Below are positions 25,988 through 35,666 of a stretch of 64,000 nt of DNA, piece after piece. Every line of letters starts with the position of its first letter. Position 1 is the first letter of the stretch. The stretch comes from Salinimicrobium gaetbulicola (GTDB lineage: Bacteria > Bacteroidota > Bacteroidia > Flavobacteriales > Flavobacteriaceae), in the NCBI RefSeq assembly GCF_042676025.1, contig NZ_JBHTJP010000002.1:62001-126000 (forward strand), read 5' to 3'. The position numbers were made by a program, and so were the translations under genes. The notes beneath the pieces were generated by a model. That model saw only the letters and a list, made by a program, of their open reading frames with translations, had not been told where the DNA came from and ran no database searches.

Positions 25988-26743
25988 CTATCTGTTCAAT
26001 ACCTTGTATTCTTCATAACATCCGCTCATGGCATCCAGGATCTGAAGATCGTTTGCCGTTCGGATGAAGTCTTTGGAATAATCACATCTTCTCAAGATCT
26101 CATCTATATCCATTCGGTCTATCTGCAGAACAGCCATTAAGGTCTGTCGGTCGAATTTACTCTGGAGAAGTCTTCGAATCTCATCATCCTGTTTCATCTC
26201 ACGCAGTTTTCGCATTTGCTTGGGCTGCTTTCCAAAAATATTGTAAAGAGCATCGGCCGGATTGAATACTGCTCCCAGAACTCGGGATACCGCATTTGGA
26301 GACTGGTCTCCACCTTCATATCCCTGGTTAAGACCTGATATGCTGTAGCGGTAGTTTTCGTAAATAGGAATGTTCTTGGCGTCAATTTCAAGATACCCGG
26401 TAAGCTGTACAGGCCGAACAACAACTTCTTCAAGGGCTATCCCCAATTCGGTCATTTTCACCTTTACAGCCCCGTATTTCAACCAGTCATTAGTGACACG
26501 CACCCTGATCGATTTAAAACCCAGGTAAGAAAAATAGAGTGTATCATTTACTTTTGCAGGGATCTCAAAGTCTCCTTCCTCAGTAGTGACAGCTCCCTTT
26601 ACCTGATTAAGATTTACAACGTGCGCGTTTTCAATGGGCACATCATTGGCGGCATTCAGCACTTTACCCGTTACAAAGGTTGATTCCTGGCTGAAAGCTA
26701 CAAAGCCAATCAGTAAAAAAAAGGGGGCTAAAAATTGTCTCAT
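25988..26743 (-). CDS. Exported protein with carboxypeptidase-regulatory-like domain
   Basis: A 251-residue secreted protein. The signal peptide ends at AFSQ (about 19). A CarboxypepD_reg-like beta-sandwich follows (about 22-110): VTGKVLNAANDVPIENAHV, TTEEGDFEIPAKVNDTLYFS and ALEEVVVRP, the pattern that starts SusC-type receptors. Here no TonB plug or barrel follows; the rest (about 120-251) is helical, with QPKQMRKLREMKQDDEIRR. This stand-alone form is common in flavobacteria and its function is unknown. Confidence 0.8.
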   Translation of the reverse strand: MRQFLAPFFLLIGFVAFSQESTFVTGKVLNAANDVPIENAHVVNLNQVKGAVTTEEGDFEIPAKVNDTLYFSYLGFKSIRVRVTNDWLKYGAVKVKMTELGIALEEVVVRPVQLTGYLEIDAKNIPIYENYRYSISGLNQGYEGGDQSPNAVSRVLGAVFNPADALYNIFGKQPKQMRKLREMKQDDEIRRLLQSKFDRQTLMAVLQIDRMDIDEILRRCDYSKDFIRTANDLQILDAMSGCYEEYKVLNR

Positions 26744-26800
26744 AGTATTCTTTCGGCTGAATTTTACATCTAAAAAACTATACCAAAGTACAACAGAAAA

Positions 26801-28606
26801 TTATTTTTTTGATCTGCGTCTGTTGATCGAACTTTCTATGTTGTTGGTTCTTCCTCCACTTTTCTTGCTTCGGCGTTCTCCTGAAGGCGCTGCAGAGGAT
26901 CTTCTTCTTCCTCCAGAAGGAGCATCAGAGGATCTTCTTTTTCCTCTTCCTGAAGATGGCTTGTCAAAGCTTTTTCCGCCACCTTTTCCTTTTCTTCTTC
27001 CGCGGTCCTTACCAGCACTGTTCGTGGTAATTTCTACGTTGATATGACGTCCATGTAACTGGAAGTCTTCGAAAATAGATAATACTTCTTGAGTTTTTGA
27101 ACTGTCCACATTAAAGAAAGAGAAACTGTCCTTTACTTCAACTCGGTTCACGTCATCACGACCCAGATCAAGGGTAGCCTTAAGAAAGTCTTTCAGAGTC
27201 ATCCAATCAAAGTCGTCTTTTGCACCAACGTTGATGAAGAAACGAGTGCTGTCTCCGTCATCTCTTAACGGTTCTCCTGCAGCCTTGGCGTTCAGGTCCT
27301 GTCCATTTTTATAATAATTGAAGAATCGTGTGAATTCAACAGAGAAAAACTTCTTAAGAAGTTCCTCTTTTGAAAGATCTTCGAACATTTCATTGATGCT
27401 TGGAAGGTAACGGTCGATCTCGTGGTTGATCTCGGTCTTCTTGATATCATTCGCCAGGTGGAATAACTGTACTTCACAGATCTCCATTCCGTCAGGAATA
27501 TCTTTTCTTTCGAAAGTCTGACCAATGATACGCTCAATACTCTTGATCTTCCTGGCTTCACTCTTGGATACGATCACCATTGAAACCCCGCTCTTTCCGG
27601 CTCTACCGGTACGTCCGCTTCGGTGAGTATAAGTCTCGATCTCGTCAGGTAACTGGTAGTTGATCACGTGAGTAATATCATCTACGTCAATTCCACGGGC
27701 AGCAACATCTGTCGCTACCAGCATCTGGATCTGTCTTGATCTGAAACTTTTCATTACCAGGTCACGCTGATTTTGACTCAGGTCCCCGTGTAATGCCGCT
27801 GCGTTGTATCCGTCTTCGATCAATTGTTCTGCAACTTTTTGAGTGTCGCGTTTTGTACGACAGAAGATTACAGAAAAAATATCAGGATTTGCATCTGCAA
27901 GCCTTTTTAAGGCTGAATAACGATCTCTTGCACTCACCATATAATATTCGTGAGATACATTCGAAGTTCCTGTGTTTTTAGTACCCACGGTAATTTCTAC
28001 CGGGGTATGCATGAACTTCTTCGCGATGATCGCTACTTCTTTCGGCATGGTAGCCGAAAATAACCAGGTGCTTTTTTCTTTAGGAGTATGAGATAGAATA
28101 GCTGTAATGTCTTCGAAAAAGCCCATGTTCAGCATTTCATCTGCTTCATCAAGTATACAATACTCGATATTTGAAATATCTACCAGCCTACGGTTCACCA
28201 TATCCTGCATACGCCCAGGCGTGGCAACGATTATCTGGGCCCCTTTTTTGATCTGGCTGGCCTGGTCTGTAATGCTGGCACCTCCATAGATGGCAACAGT
28301 ATTAAGACCTTTATAATATTTTGAATAGTTCTTTAATTCATTGGTGATCTGTAGACACAGTTCACGAGTAGGAGACAGGATAAGACCCTGAGTCTTTCGG
28401 CTGTTAACGTCAATCTTCTGGATCAGCGGGAAACCGAAAGCCGCTGTTTTACCGGTACCGGTTTGTGCAAGAGCGACAATGTCAGTCTCTTTTTCTAATA
28501 AGATTGGGATTGCTTTTTCCTGAACTTCAGATGGAGTTTCAAACCCCATGTCAGTGATGGCTTGAAGCAATTGCGCGTCAAGTCCAAGTTGTTGGAATGA
28601 TTTCAT
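26801..28606 (-). CDS. deaD: DEAD-box RNA helicase with DbpA-like RNA-binding domain
   Basis: A 601-residue ATP-dependent RNA helicase. All core motifs are intact: Q-motif, AQTGTGKT (47-54), PTREL (79-83), DEAD (153-156), SAT (184-186) and HRSGRTGRAG. A DbpA/CsdA-type RNA-recognition domain lies at about 465-540 (FFINVGAKDDFDWMTLKDFL). The final 55 residues are Arg/Gly/Ser/Lys-rich and probably disordered. Relatives (DeaD/CsdA) assist ribosome assembly and RNA decay, especially in the cold. The basic tail contains a degenerate repeat of APSGGRRRSS type. Confidence 0.92.
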   Translation of the reverse strand: MKSFQQLGLDAQLLQAITDMGFETPSEVQEKAIPILLEKETDIVALAQTGTGKTAAFGFPLIQKIDVNSRKTQGLILSPTRELCLQITNELKNYSKYYKGLNTVAIYGGASITDQASQIKKGAQIIVATPGRMQDMVNRRLVDISNIEYCILDEADEMLNMGFFEDITAILSHTPKEKSTWLFSATMPKEVAIIAKKFMHTPVEITVGTKNTGTSNVSHEYYMVSARDRYSALKRLADANPDIFSVIFCRTKRDTQKVAEQLIEDGYNAAALHGDLSQNQRDLVMKSFRSRQIQMLVATDVAARGIDVDDITHVINYQLPDEIETYTHRSGRTGRAGKSGVSMVIVSKSEARKIKSIERIIGQTFERKDIPDGMEICEVQLFHLANDIKKTEINHEIDRYLPSINEMFEDLSKEELLKKFFSVEFTRFFNYYKNGQDLNAKAAGEPLRDDGDSTRFFINVGAKDDFDWMTLKDFLKATLDLGRDDVNRVEVKDSFSFFNVDSSKTQEVLSIFEDFQLHGRHINVEITTNSAGKDRGRRKGKGGGKSFDKPSSGRGKRRSSDAPSGGRRRSSAAPSGERRSKKSGGRTNNIESSINRRRSKK

Positions 28607-28747
28607 TCTAAGATGTAAGTATTCGATTATGATATGTAGGTGTTACATAAGAAGCGAATCGACATACTTAAACCTAAACTTCCAGCAACACATCCTCACC
28701 CTGAGGAATTTCGAACGGCAAAGATACTGTTTTATTTAGGATATCCT

Positions 28748-29341
28748 CTAATTATTGTTTTCGCTCAAAAACTCAATGAGTTTGCGGGTTGCCCGACCCC
28801 TGTGACTGATCTTTGACTTTTCTTCCAGGCTCATTTCAGCGAATGTCGTCGAATAACCGACAGGTTTGAACACCGGATCATATCCAAATCCCTGGTCGCC
28901 TCTTTTTTCTGAAATGATCTCGCCTTCACAGATTCCGGGAAATGTAAATGCACGTTCTCCCAGAACCAGCGCGATCACCGTTTTGAACCTGGCCGACCTG
29001 TTTTCCTTTTCTTTTAATTCCGAAAGAAGCTTAGCCATATTCGCCTGGTTGTCTTTTTCTTCTCCCGCATACCTCGCGGAATATACTCCTGGTGCGCCGT
29101 CTAGGGCCTCTACTTCCAGCCCGGTGTCATCGGCAAAACAATCATACCCGTAATGCTCCTTTATATAATGTGCTTTTTGAAGGGCATTCCCTTCAATAGT
29201 TTCTGAGGTTTCGGGAATGTCTTCCTTGCATCCAATTTGTTCCAGGGAAAGCAATTGAATATGAGAAGGCATAAGAGCCTGGATCTCCTTGATCTTATTG
29301 GCATTGTTGGTCGCGAAGACCAGTTTTATGGTGTCGGGCAT
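28748..29341 (-). CDS. rdgB: XTP/dITP diphosphatase (RdgB/HAM1)
   Basis: A 197-residue house-cleaning pyrophosphatase that removes dITP, XTP and ITP. The N-terminal motif LVFATNNANKIKEI binds the base. FADDTGLEVEALDGAPGVYSA holds catalytic acids and the metal site. GFGYDPVF and SHRGRA are the C-terminal signatures. The ATG at 29341 lies six bases after the stop of rlmH, so the two form a pair on one transcript. Confidence 0.96.
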   Translation of the reverse strand: MPDTIKLVFATNNANKIKEIQALMPSHIQLLSLEQIGCKEDIPETSETIEGNALQKAHYIKEHYGYDCFADDTGLEVEALDGAPGVYSARYAGEEKDNQANMAKLLSELKEKENRSARFKTVIALVLGERAFTFPGICEGEIISEKRGDQGFGYDPVFKPVGYSTTFAEMSLEEKSKISHRGRATRKLIEFLSENNN

Positions 29342-29347
29342 GAAAAT

Positions 29348-29821
29348 TTATTTATGGTGGTAAGGTTCGTTTCTAAGAATGGTAAATGCACGGTAGATCT
29401 GCTCCACAAAGAACAGCCGTACCATCTGGTGTGAAAATGTCATTTTTGAAAGGGATACTTTCCCGTTGGCTCGTTGGTAAACTTCCTCGGAAAATCCGTA
29501 GGGGCCACCAACAACGAAGATGAGTTGCTTCATTCCGCTGTTCAGACGTTTCTGAATATATTCCGAAAAGCCTTCCGAAGAATACTGCTTTCCGTTCTCA
29601 TCCAGTAATACCAGGAAGTCTGAAGTGTTTACCTTGTCAAGGATCAGTTTCCCTTCCATGGCCTTTTGTTGCTCAACAGAGAGGTTCTTTGTCTTTTTAA
29701 GATCGGGGAGGATCTCAAGCTCGAATCTGTTGTAGTGTTCCAGTCTCTTTACATAGGTGTCAATAAGGCTTTGCAGCTGTTTATCATCAGTTTTGCCTAT
29801 GGTGAGCAATTTTATGGTCAT
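29348..29821 (-). CDS. rlmH: 23S rRNA (pseudouridine-1915-N3)-methyltransferase RlmH
   Basis: A 157-residue SPOUT methyltransferase acting on helix 69 of 23S rRNA in the assembled ribosome. Recognised by LLTIGKT at the start, the knot motif FVVGGPYGFSEEVYQRA, and the invariant C-terminal SKMTFSHQMVRLFFVEQIYR-AF with the final EPYHHK. The length is exactly typical. The gene is divergent from nadC with about 50 bases between the starts. Confidence 0.97.
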   Translation of the reverse strand: MTIKLLTIGKTDDKQLQSLIDTYVKRLEHYNRFELEILPDLKKTKNLSVEQQKAMEGKLILDKVNTSDFLVLLDENGKQYSSEGFSEYIQKRLNSGMKQLIFVVGGPYGFSEEVYQRANGKVSLSKMTFSHQMVRLFFVEQIYRAFTILRNEPYHHK

Positions 29822-29871
29822 GATGTTAAATTAGTGTTTACTTTGTAACTTTAGCAAAAATAAGGACTGCA

Positions 29872-30729
29872 ATGATTTCAAAAGAACAATTTGAAAAGGA
29901 AATTGAAATAATAATTGAGAATTCCCTGAGGGAAGACATTGGGGACGGTGATCATAGTTCCCTGGCTTGCATCCCGGCAGAAGCGACCGGAAAAGCCAAA
30001 TTACTGGTCAAGGATGAAGGTATCATTGCAGGAATTGATTTCGCCCGACGTGTTTTTGAAAAAGTAGATCCTGCCTTGAAAATGGAAGTTTTGATGGAAG
30101 ACGGGAGCAGAGCAAAGAAAAGGGATGTGGCTTTCTATGTAGAAGGTCCGTCTCAATCTATATTAAAGGCCGAAAGACTTGTGTTGAACGCGATGCAGCG
30201 TATGAGCGCGATCGCTACCAAAACCAGGACATTTGTTGATCGTTTGGAAGGGACTAATACTAAGATTCTGGATACCCGAAAAACCACTCCCGGAATCCGG
30301 GCTCTTGAAAAATGGGCTGTAAAAATTGGAGGTGGCGAAAACCATCGTTTCGCTTTGTATGATATGATCATGCTCAAGGATAACCATATAGATTTTGCCG
30401 GTGGAATTAAAACCGCGATAGAAAAAACCCAAACATACCTAAAGGAAAAAGGTCTGGATCTCAAGATCATTGTTGAGGCCCGGGACCTCGAGGAGATAAG
30501 ACAGATTTTGGAATCAGGCGGCATACACCGAATTCTTTTGGATAATTTCACTTATGAAGAAACCAGGAAGGCCGTGGAACTGATTGACGGGAAATGCCAA
30601 ACCGAATCCAGCGGGGGAATAACCCTTGAAACCGCTAAATTATATGCCGACTGCGGGGTAGATTACATTTCCAGCGGCGCATTAACGCATTCTGTTCACA
30701 ACCTTGATCTTAGTCTAAAGGCTGTGTAA
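29872..30729 (+). CDS. nadC: Quinolinate phosphoribosyltransferase (carboxylating)
   Basis: A 285-residue enzyme of de novo NAD synthesis that makes nicotinate mononucleotide from quinolinate and PRPP. Seen are ENSLREDIGDGDHSS at the N-terminus; LNAMQRMSAIATKTRTFVD; the substrate motif DTRKTTPGIRALEKWAVKIG with the arginine and lysine ligands; GGGENHRFALYDMIMLKDNH; and the C-terminal ESSGGITLETAKLYADCGVDYIS. Only one base separates its stop from the YihY gene, so both are one operon. Confidence 0.96.
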   Translation: MISKEQFEKEIEIIIENSLREDIGDGDHSSLACIPAEATGKAKLLVKDEGIIAGIDFARRVFEKVDPALKMEVLMEDGSRAKKRDVAFYVEGPSQSILKAERLVLNAMQRMSAIATKTRTFVDRLEGTNTKILDTRKTTPGIRALEKWAVKIGGGENHRFALYDMIMLKDNHIDFAGGIKTAIEKTQTYLKEKGLDLKIIVEARDLEEIRQILESGGIHRILLDNFTYEETRKAVELIDGKCQTESSGGITLETAKLYADCGVDYISSGALTHSVHNLDLSLKAV

Positions 30730-30730
30730 T

Positions 30731-31648
30731 ATGAGCACTGAAGAGGTCAAACGCACGAGAAGGGCCAGGTGGATTCGCTGGTGGACCAGCAACGCCAAAG
30801 AAGTGATCCTTCCCGGTTTTGAAGGCCTCTCCCTGTATGACCTCATAATAATATTTTATGCGGGGATCGTAAAAGGTACTTTTTCGGCCAGGGCAAGCGC
30901 GATCTCTTTTAGTTTCTTTATGGCGCTTTTTCCGTTCCTGCTTTTTGTGCTGAACCTGATCCCGTTCGTGAATTTTATTGATGATTTTCAGATCCAGTTC
31001 CTGGCTTTCATCGATTCCCTTCTGCCACCAGACACCAAGGAATTTTTTAATGACATTTTCTTTGATATCGCGGCAAGGAAAAGAGGAGGCCTTTTATCTT
31101 TCGTTTTTCTTTTATCTATTTTTCTGATGGCAAATGGTGTGAACACGGTTTTCACAGGATTTGAATTTTCGTACCATACAAAGGTCAATAGATCCATTAT
31201 CAGGCAATATGTGATCGCAGTGGGGGTTTCTATAATTCTGGCCTTATTATTGCTTATTACAGTGGTAGTTACGGTTTACCTTACCTATCTCACCGAGGAT
31301 CTTAAAAGTGTAGGTGTAGTAGGAGATGCGGTGATCTGGGCTGATGTAGGAAGGTATATAACCTTTGTCACCATGGTGTACATTGCGATTGCGACCCTCT
31401 ATTATTTTGGCACTAAGGAGGGCAGGCTGAGCAGGTTCTTTTCGATAGGTGCATTTTTCAGTACCTTTCTAACTGTAGTGACTACGTTTTTGTTCGGATT
31501 GTACATTGAGAATTTTTCAGCCTACAACGAATTGTACGGCTCTATTGGGGCCTTGTTGATCTTAATGGTGTATATATGGATAAATTCTAATATATTGTTG
31601 CTCGGATTTGAGTTAAATGCCTCACTTCTGAAACTAAGAAAAAAATAA
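30731..31648 (+). CDS. YihY/BrkB family inner-membrane protein
   Basis: A 305-residue membrane protein with six hydrophobic helices and the YihY/BrkB (UPF0761) motifs: ASAISFSFFMALFPFLLFVL, the loop ANGVNTVFTGFEFSYHTKVN and YGSIGALLILMVYIWINSNI near the end. The family was once called ribonuclease BN; that assignment was withdrawn and the role is unknown. It is probably translated together with nadC, which precedes it by one base. Confidence 0.9.
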   Translation: MSTEEVKRTRRARWIRWWTSNAKEVILPGFEGLSLYDLIIIFYAGIVKGTFSARASAISFSFFMALFPFLLFVLNLIPFVNFIDDFQIQFLAFIDSLLPPDTKEFFNDIFFDIAARKRGGLLSFVFLLSIFLMANGVNTVFTGFEFSYHTKVNRSIIRQYVIAVGVSIILALLLLITVVVTVYLTYLTEDLKSVGVVGDAVIWADVGRYITFVTMVYIAIATLYYFGTKEGRLSRFFSIGAFFSTFLTVVTTFLFGLYIENFSAYNELYGSIGALLILMVYIWINSNILLLGFELNASLLKLRKK

Positions 31649-31678
31649 CCACTTATTGACTAAAATTAAACTTTGATT

Positions 31679-32239
31679 ATGAAAAAACTAATGTTATTAA
31701 TGATGGCGATCGTAGTTAGTTCCGTAGCGACTGCTCAAAAGAAAGTTGGAGATGCGGTGCTTCCTAATACAGCTACCTTTCAGGGGGAAACTGTAATGCT
31801 TAATGGTGCCGGAGTACGTGAAAAACTTTGGATCGACCTGTATGCCGCCGGATTGTATTTGAATGAAAAATCAAGTGATGCTGAAAAGATATTGAACTCG
31901 GAAAAGCCGATGGCGATCAAACTTCACATCGTTTCAAAATTGATCTCCAGTGATAAAATGGTAGATGCGGTAACCGAAGGTTTTGAGAAATCTACTAACG
32001 GAAACACTGCCCCAATTCAAAAAGAAATCGATACCATGTTGAATTTCTTTAAAGAAGACATCAAGAAAAATGATGTTTTTGACCTGGTATACCTTCCTAC
32101 CAAAGGAGTGGTTGCCTATAAGAATGGTAAAGAAAAAGGTGTGGTTGAAGGAAAAGAGTTCAAAAAAGCCCTTTTTGGGATCTGGTTGTCCAGTAATCCT
32201 GCCGATGATGACCTGAGAGAAAGTTTATTGGCTAAATAG
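31679..32239 (+). CDS. Exported chalcone-isomerase-like protein
   Basis: A 186-residue protein with a signal peptide (about 1-19, ending ATAQ), then a chalcone-isomerase-like domain (PF16036 type): LNGAGVREKLWIDLYAAGLYL, KLHIVSKLISSDKMVDAVTEGF, and LVYLPTKGVVAYKNGKEKGV. Bacterial members are exported and probably bind lipids or small acids rather than isomerise flavonoids. The upstream frame begins with TTG at 31673; the ATG at 31679 is chosen. A terminator follows 24 bases after the stop. Confidence 0.85.
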   Translation: MKKLMLLMMAIVVSSVATAQKKVGDAVLPNTATFQGETVMLNGAGVREKLWIDLYAAGLYLNEKSSDAEKILNSEKPMAIKLHIVSKLISSDKMVDAVTEGFEKSTNGNTAPIQKEIDTMLNFFKEDIKKNDVFDLVYLPTKGVVAYKNGKEKGVVEGKEFKKALFGIWLSSNPADDDLRESLLAK

Positions 32240-32262
32240 ACAGCCGACTTAGAAATTAGTGA

Positions 32263-32297
32263 TAAACCATTCTTTTTAGGATGGTTTATTTTTTTGT
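32263..32297 (+). terminator. Rho-independent terminator
   Basis: TAAACCAT-TCTTTTTAGG-ATGGTTTA followed by TTTTTTT. It ends the chalcone-isomerase-like transcript. The stem overlaps an ATG at 32281 that would extend priA, which argues against that longer start. Confidence 0.75.
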
Positions 32298-32340
32298 AGC
32301 AAAAACACCTTTATTTTTGTCTGAAATCAGCACCCCCGAT

Positions 32341-34794
32341 ATGCCTCACTTCATAAACGTAATTTTGCCTTTACCTCTGGAAAAGCACTTTACCTATAGT
32401 GTTTCTAAGGACGAAGCAGAATTTCTGCAACCGGGAATGCGTGTAGCTGTTCCCTTCGGAAAATCAAAGATCTATACCGGCTTTGTTTCTGAAGTGCACC
32501 AGGAAGATCCGAAGATATACGAGGCAAAACCCATAGAGCAGATCCTTGATAAAACTCCCATTGTCACACCTTTGCAATTAAAGTTCTGGCAATGGATAGC
32601 ATCCTATTATATGTGTGCAGAAGGGGAGGTGTTGAGATCTGCAGTTCCCAGCGCATTTTTGCTGGAAAGCGAGACCATTGTACAATTGTTGAAGGATTCA
32701 GGAGTAGACGAATCTGCTCTGACAGATGATGAGTTTCTTTTGCTGGAAGCTCTGGAGAGACAATCGTCTATGAAGATCAATGAGATCATTCAGTTGCTGG
32801 ATAAAAAAACGGTCCTGCCGGTTATCAATTCCTTGGTCGAGAAAAAGGTGGTGGTCGTAAACCAGGAGATATACGAGCAGTATAAACCTAAGATGGAACG
32901 CTATGTAAAGTTACATGAAGAGCATACTTCCGAAGCAGCAATGCACCAGCTACTTGACGAGCTTAGCCGAGCGCCTAAACAGCGACAGGTGGTATTTACC
33001 TTGTTCTCCATGACGGCCCGTGATAAAAAACCGATCAAGGTTGCAGAGCTTACAAAGAAGAGCGGCGCATCAGCTAACATTGTAAAGTCCCTTATAAATA
33101 AGAATGTTCTTGAGGAATACAATCTCCAAACCGAGCGGCTTCAATATGAAGAGGCTAAAGTGGCAGATTCTATGGATCTGAATGAATACCAGCAACAGGC
33201 CCTGGAGGAGATCGAAACTTCATTTGAAACCGAAAATGTGTGTTTGCTCCACGGGATCACGTCCTCCGGAAAAACGGAGCTCTACGTAAAGCTTATTGAA
33301 AATGTGATTGCTGAAGGAAAACAGGTGCTGTATCTCCTTCCGGAAATCGCTTTAACGACCCAGCTTATTTCCCGACTTCAGAATTATTTTGGTGAGAAGG
33401 TAATAGTGTATCACAGCAAATATTCTGTGAACGAAAGGGTGGAGGTGTATCAGAATGTTTTGAAGAACAGTCCGAAGGCGCGGGTAGTGGTGGGAGTGAG
33501 ATCCAGTATCTTTCTTCCGTTCCATGACCTGGGTTTGATCGTGGTAGATGAAGAGCACGAATCCACTTTTAAGCAATATGACCCGGCACCGCGATATCAT
33601 GCCCGCGATGCGGCTATTGTACTCGGACTTATGCATAATGCCAAGGTCTTGCTGGGGTCGGCGACTCCATCTCTGGAGTCCTATTTCAATGCGGAACACT
33701 CGAAATATTCGCTGGTCAATTTAGATCGCCGATTTGGGAATGTGATGCTTCCCGAGATCGAGATCGTGGATATAAAGGAGAAGCATCGTAAAAAGAGAAT
33801 GACCGGGCATTTTTCTGACAGGCTTCTGGAGGAGATCAGGGAAACTCTGGGTGAGAAGGAACAGGTGATCCTGTTCCAAAACCGGCGTGGCTTTAGTCCT
33901 ATCCTGGAATGTAATACCTGCGGGCATTCTCCTCAATGTCCTAATTGTGATGTGAGCCTTACGTTCCACAATCATAACAATCAGTTGAGGTGTCATTATT
34001 GCGGGTACCACATGGCGCTTCAGCAAAAATGTATGGCCTGTGGCAGCAACGAGCTTTCCACCAAAGGCTTCGGAACCGAAAAAGTAGAGACCGAGCTGAA
34101 AGCCCTTTTTCCCGATCATAAGATCGGCAGGATGGATCTGGATACTACCCGCGGAAAACACGGTTATGAAAAGATAATTTCCGCCTTTGAACAGGGGGAG
34201 ATCGATATTCTAGTAGGAACTCAAATGCTTACTAAAGGTCTCGACTTCCGTAATGTGAGGCTGGTGGGGATCATGAATGCAGACAATCTCCTGAACTTCC
34301 CCGATTTCAGGGCGCATGAACGCAGTTTTCAGTTGATGCTGCAAGTTGCCGGAAGAGCAGGAAGGACCGAGAAGCGTGGGAAAGTGCTGATCCAGACCTA
34401 TAATCCGCATCACCGTATCGTGCAGCAGGTTTCTACCAACAGTTTTGTCGAGATGTACAAGGAGCAGCTGGAGGAACGGAGACAATATAAATATCCGCCT
34501 TTTTACAGATTGATAAGAATAACATTAAAAGGGCGTGATTATTCGCGCGTGAATGAAGGAGCCGACTGGCTGGCGACATCCATGAAAAATTCGTTTTATG
34601 AGAACGTACTGGGACCCGAATTTCCGCCGGTAGCCCGAATCAGAAATGAATATTATAAGAATATACTCTTGAAGATCCCGCAAAAACAGTCTTTAGGGAA
34701 GACTAAAGCGATCCTGGAGAAAATACTGCAAAGCTTTAAAGCGATAGGGGGATTTCGAAGCGTAAGAGTAGTGGTAAATGTAGATCCTTATTGA
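32341..34794 (+). CDS. priA: Primosomal protein N' (replication restart helicase PriA)
   Basis: An 817-residue 3'-5' DNA helicase that restarts stalled forks. Order: the 3'-end-binding domain (HFINVILPLPLEKHFTYSV), a winged-helix region, the helicase core with Walker A GITSSGKTELY and the DEEH box VVDEEHESTFKQ, then a paired zinc module with eight cysteines (CNTCGHSPQCPNC and CHYCGY...CMACGS), and motifs V-VI (GTQMLTKGLDF, QVAGRAGR). The ATG at 32341 starts at the conserved N-terminus. The end overlaps the convergent LytTR gene by seven bases. Confidence 0.96.
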   Translation: MPHFINVILPLPLEKHFTYSVSKDEAEFLQPGMRVAVPFGKSKIYTGFVSEVHQEDPKIYEAKPIEQILDKTPIVTPLQLKFWQWIASYYMCAEGEVLRSAVPSAFLLESETIVQLLKDSGVDESALTDDEFLLLEALERQSSMKINEIIQLLDKKTVLPVINSLVEKKVVVVNQEIYEQYKPKMERYVKLHEEHTSEAAMHQLLDELSRAPKQRQVVFTLFSMTARDKKPIKVAELTKKSGASANIVKSLINKNVLEEYNLQTERLQYEEAKVADSMDLNEYQQQALEEIETSFETENVCLLHGITSSGKTELYVKLIENVIAEGKQVLYLLPEIALTTQLISRLQNYFGEKVIVYHSKYSVNERVEVYQNVLKNSPKARVVVGVRSSIFLPFHDLGLIVVDEEHESTFKQYDPAPRYHARDAAIVLGLMHNAKVLLGSATPSLESYFNAEHSKYSLVNLDRRFGNVMLPEIEIVDIKEKHRKKRMTGHFSDRLLEEIRETLGEKEQVILFQNRRGFSPILECNTCGHSPQCPNCDVSLTFHNHNNQLRCHYCGYHMALQQKCMACGSNELSTKGFGTEKVETELKALFPDHKIGRMDLDTTRGKHGYEKIISAFEQGEIDILVGTQMLTKGLDFRNVRLVGIMNADNLLNFPDFRAHERSFQLMLQVAGRAGRTEKRGKVLIQTYNPHHRIVQQVSTNSFVEMYKEQLEERRQYKYPPFYRLIRITLKGRDYSRVNEGADWLATSMKNSFYENVLGPEFPPVARIRNEYYKNILLKIPQKQSLGKTKAILEKILQSFKAIGGFRSVRVVVNVDPY

Positions 34795-35498
34795 TTAGCG
34801 GCTAAAGCCTCAATAAGATTCGCTTTTTTGTGACGGCTTAATGGAATCTGTTGTTTGTCTATCTCAATATTCCTGCTGTTGTACCTTTCAATTTTGTCAA
34901 GGTTCACAATGTAGGATTTGTGAATGCGTAAGAATTTGTCAGACGGCAATTGATTCTCAAAAGATTTCATGGTGGCCAGCACGACGAAATTATCTTTTTC
35001 GGTCACGAATTTCACATAATCCCCTAAAGCTTCAATATACTTTAGTTTATTAAGGAAAACCTTTCTGTTCTTTAGATTGCTTTTTACAAAGATGTAATTG
35101 TCATCTTCTGCTGGTGCGCCTTCATGCTTTAACTTGTAAAGATTAATGGACTTAGATACCGCATTCACAAACCTTTCTTTTGAGATCGGTTTGTGAAGGT
35201 AATCCACCGCGTCATAATCAAATGCTTTGAAAGCGTACTTGGTCTTTCCTGTCACGAAAATGATCTGCGGTTTGTTTGGAAGATCATCTAATAGGTCGAA
35301 TCCTGAGAGGATCGGCATCTCGATATCAAGAAAAATAAGATCAACTTCAGTATCCAACAAGCCGTTTTTCGTCTCTATGGCATTGTTATATTCGGCTACG
35401 AGCTTCAGGTTGGGATGATCTTTGATGAGCTTAACAATAGATAGACGTTGTAAGCTTGAATCGTCAACAACCGCACATTTTAATATTACTTCTTCCAC
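34788..35498 (-). CDS. LytTR-type response regulator
   Basis: A 236-residue transcription regulator. The receiver domain (about 6-120) has the acidic pocket VVDD and the phospho-acceptor D58 (IFLDIEMP). The LytTR DNA-binding domain is at about 135-232 (FVKSNLKNRKVFLNKLKYIEALGDYV and FLRIHKSYIVNLDKI). LytTR proteins bind short imperfect direct repeats. The only plausible start is GTG (35498). No histidine kinase lies next to it, so it is an orphan regulator here. It is divergent from the rpsF operon. Confidence 0.92.
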   Translation of the reverse strand: MEEVILKCAVVDDSSLQRLSIVKLIKDHPNLKLVAEYNNAIETKNGLLDTEVDLIFLDIEMPILSGFDLLDDLPNKPQIIFVTGKTKYAFKAFDYDAVDYLHKPISKERFVNAVSKSINLYKLKHEGAPAEDDNYIFVKSNLKNRKVFLNKLKYIEALGDYVKFVTEKDNFVVLATMKSFENQLPSDKFLRIHKSYIVNLDKIERYNSRNIEIDKQQIPLSRHKKANLIEALAANQ

Positions 35499-35606
35499 TG
35501 GATAAAAAAGGTTAGCATTAGCAATAATAATGAAAAAATCTTACAAGTAAAAGAAAATTTGATTTTCAGCGATGAAAAAAGGCAGTTGGACGTACTTTTC
35601 AGGGGC

Positions 35607-35637
35607 TTTGAAAATAGAAATATTAGTGCTACTTTTG
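35607..35637 (+). promoter_or_regulatory. Bacteroidota promoter of the rpsF operon
   Basis: TTTG (35607-35610), a 19-base spacer and TACTTTTG (35630-35637) match the -33/-7 consensus perfectly. It is 30 bases upstream of the rpsF ATG. Confidence 0.78.
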
Positions 35638-35666
35638 CAGCCAATTTAATTTAAAGTAAATTTTTT

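Noticed and set aside
32281..32340. Longer start for priA
   Set aside because: The first ATG lies inside the terminator hairpin of the preceding gene and the added 20 residues are not family-like.
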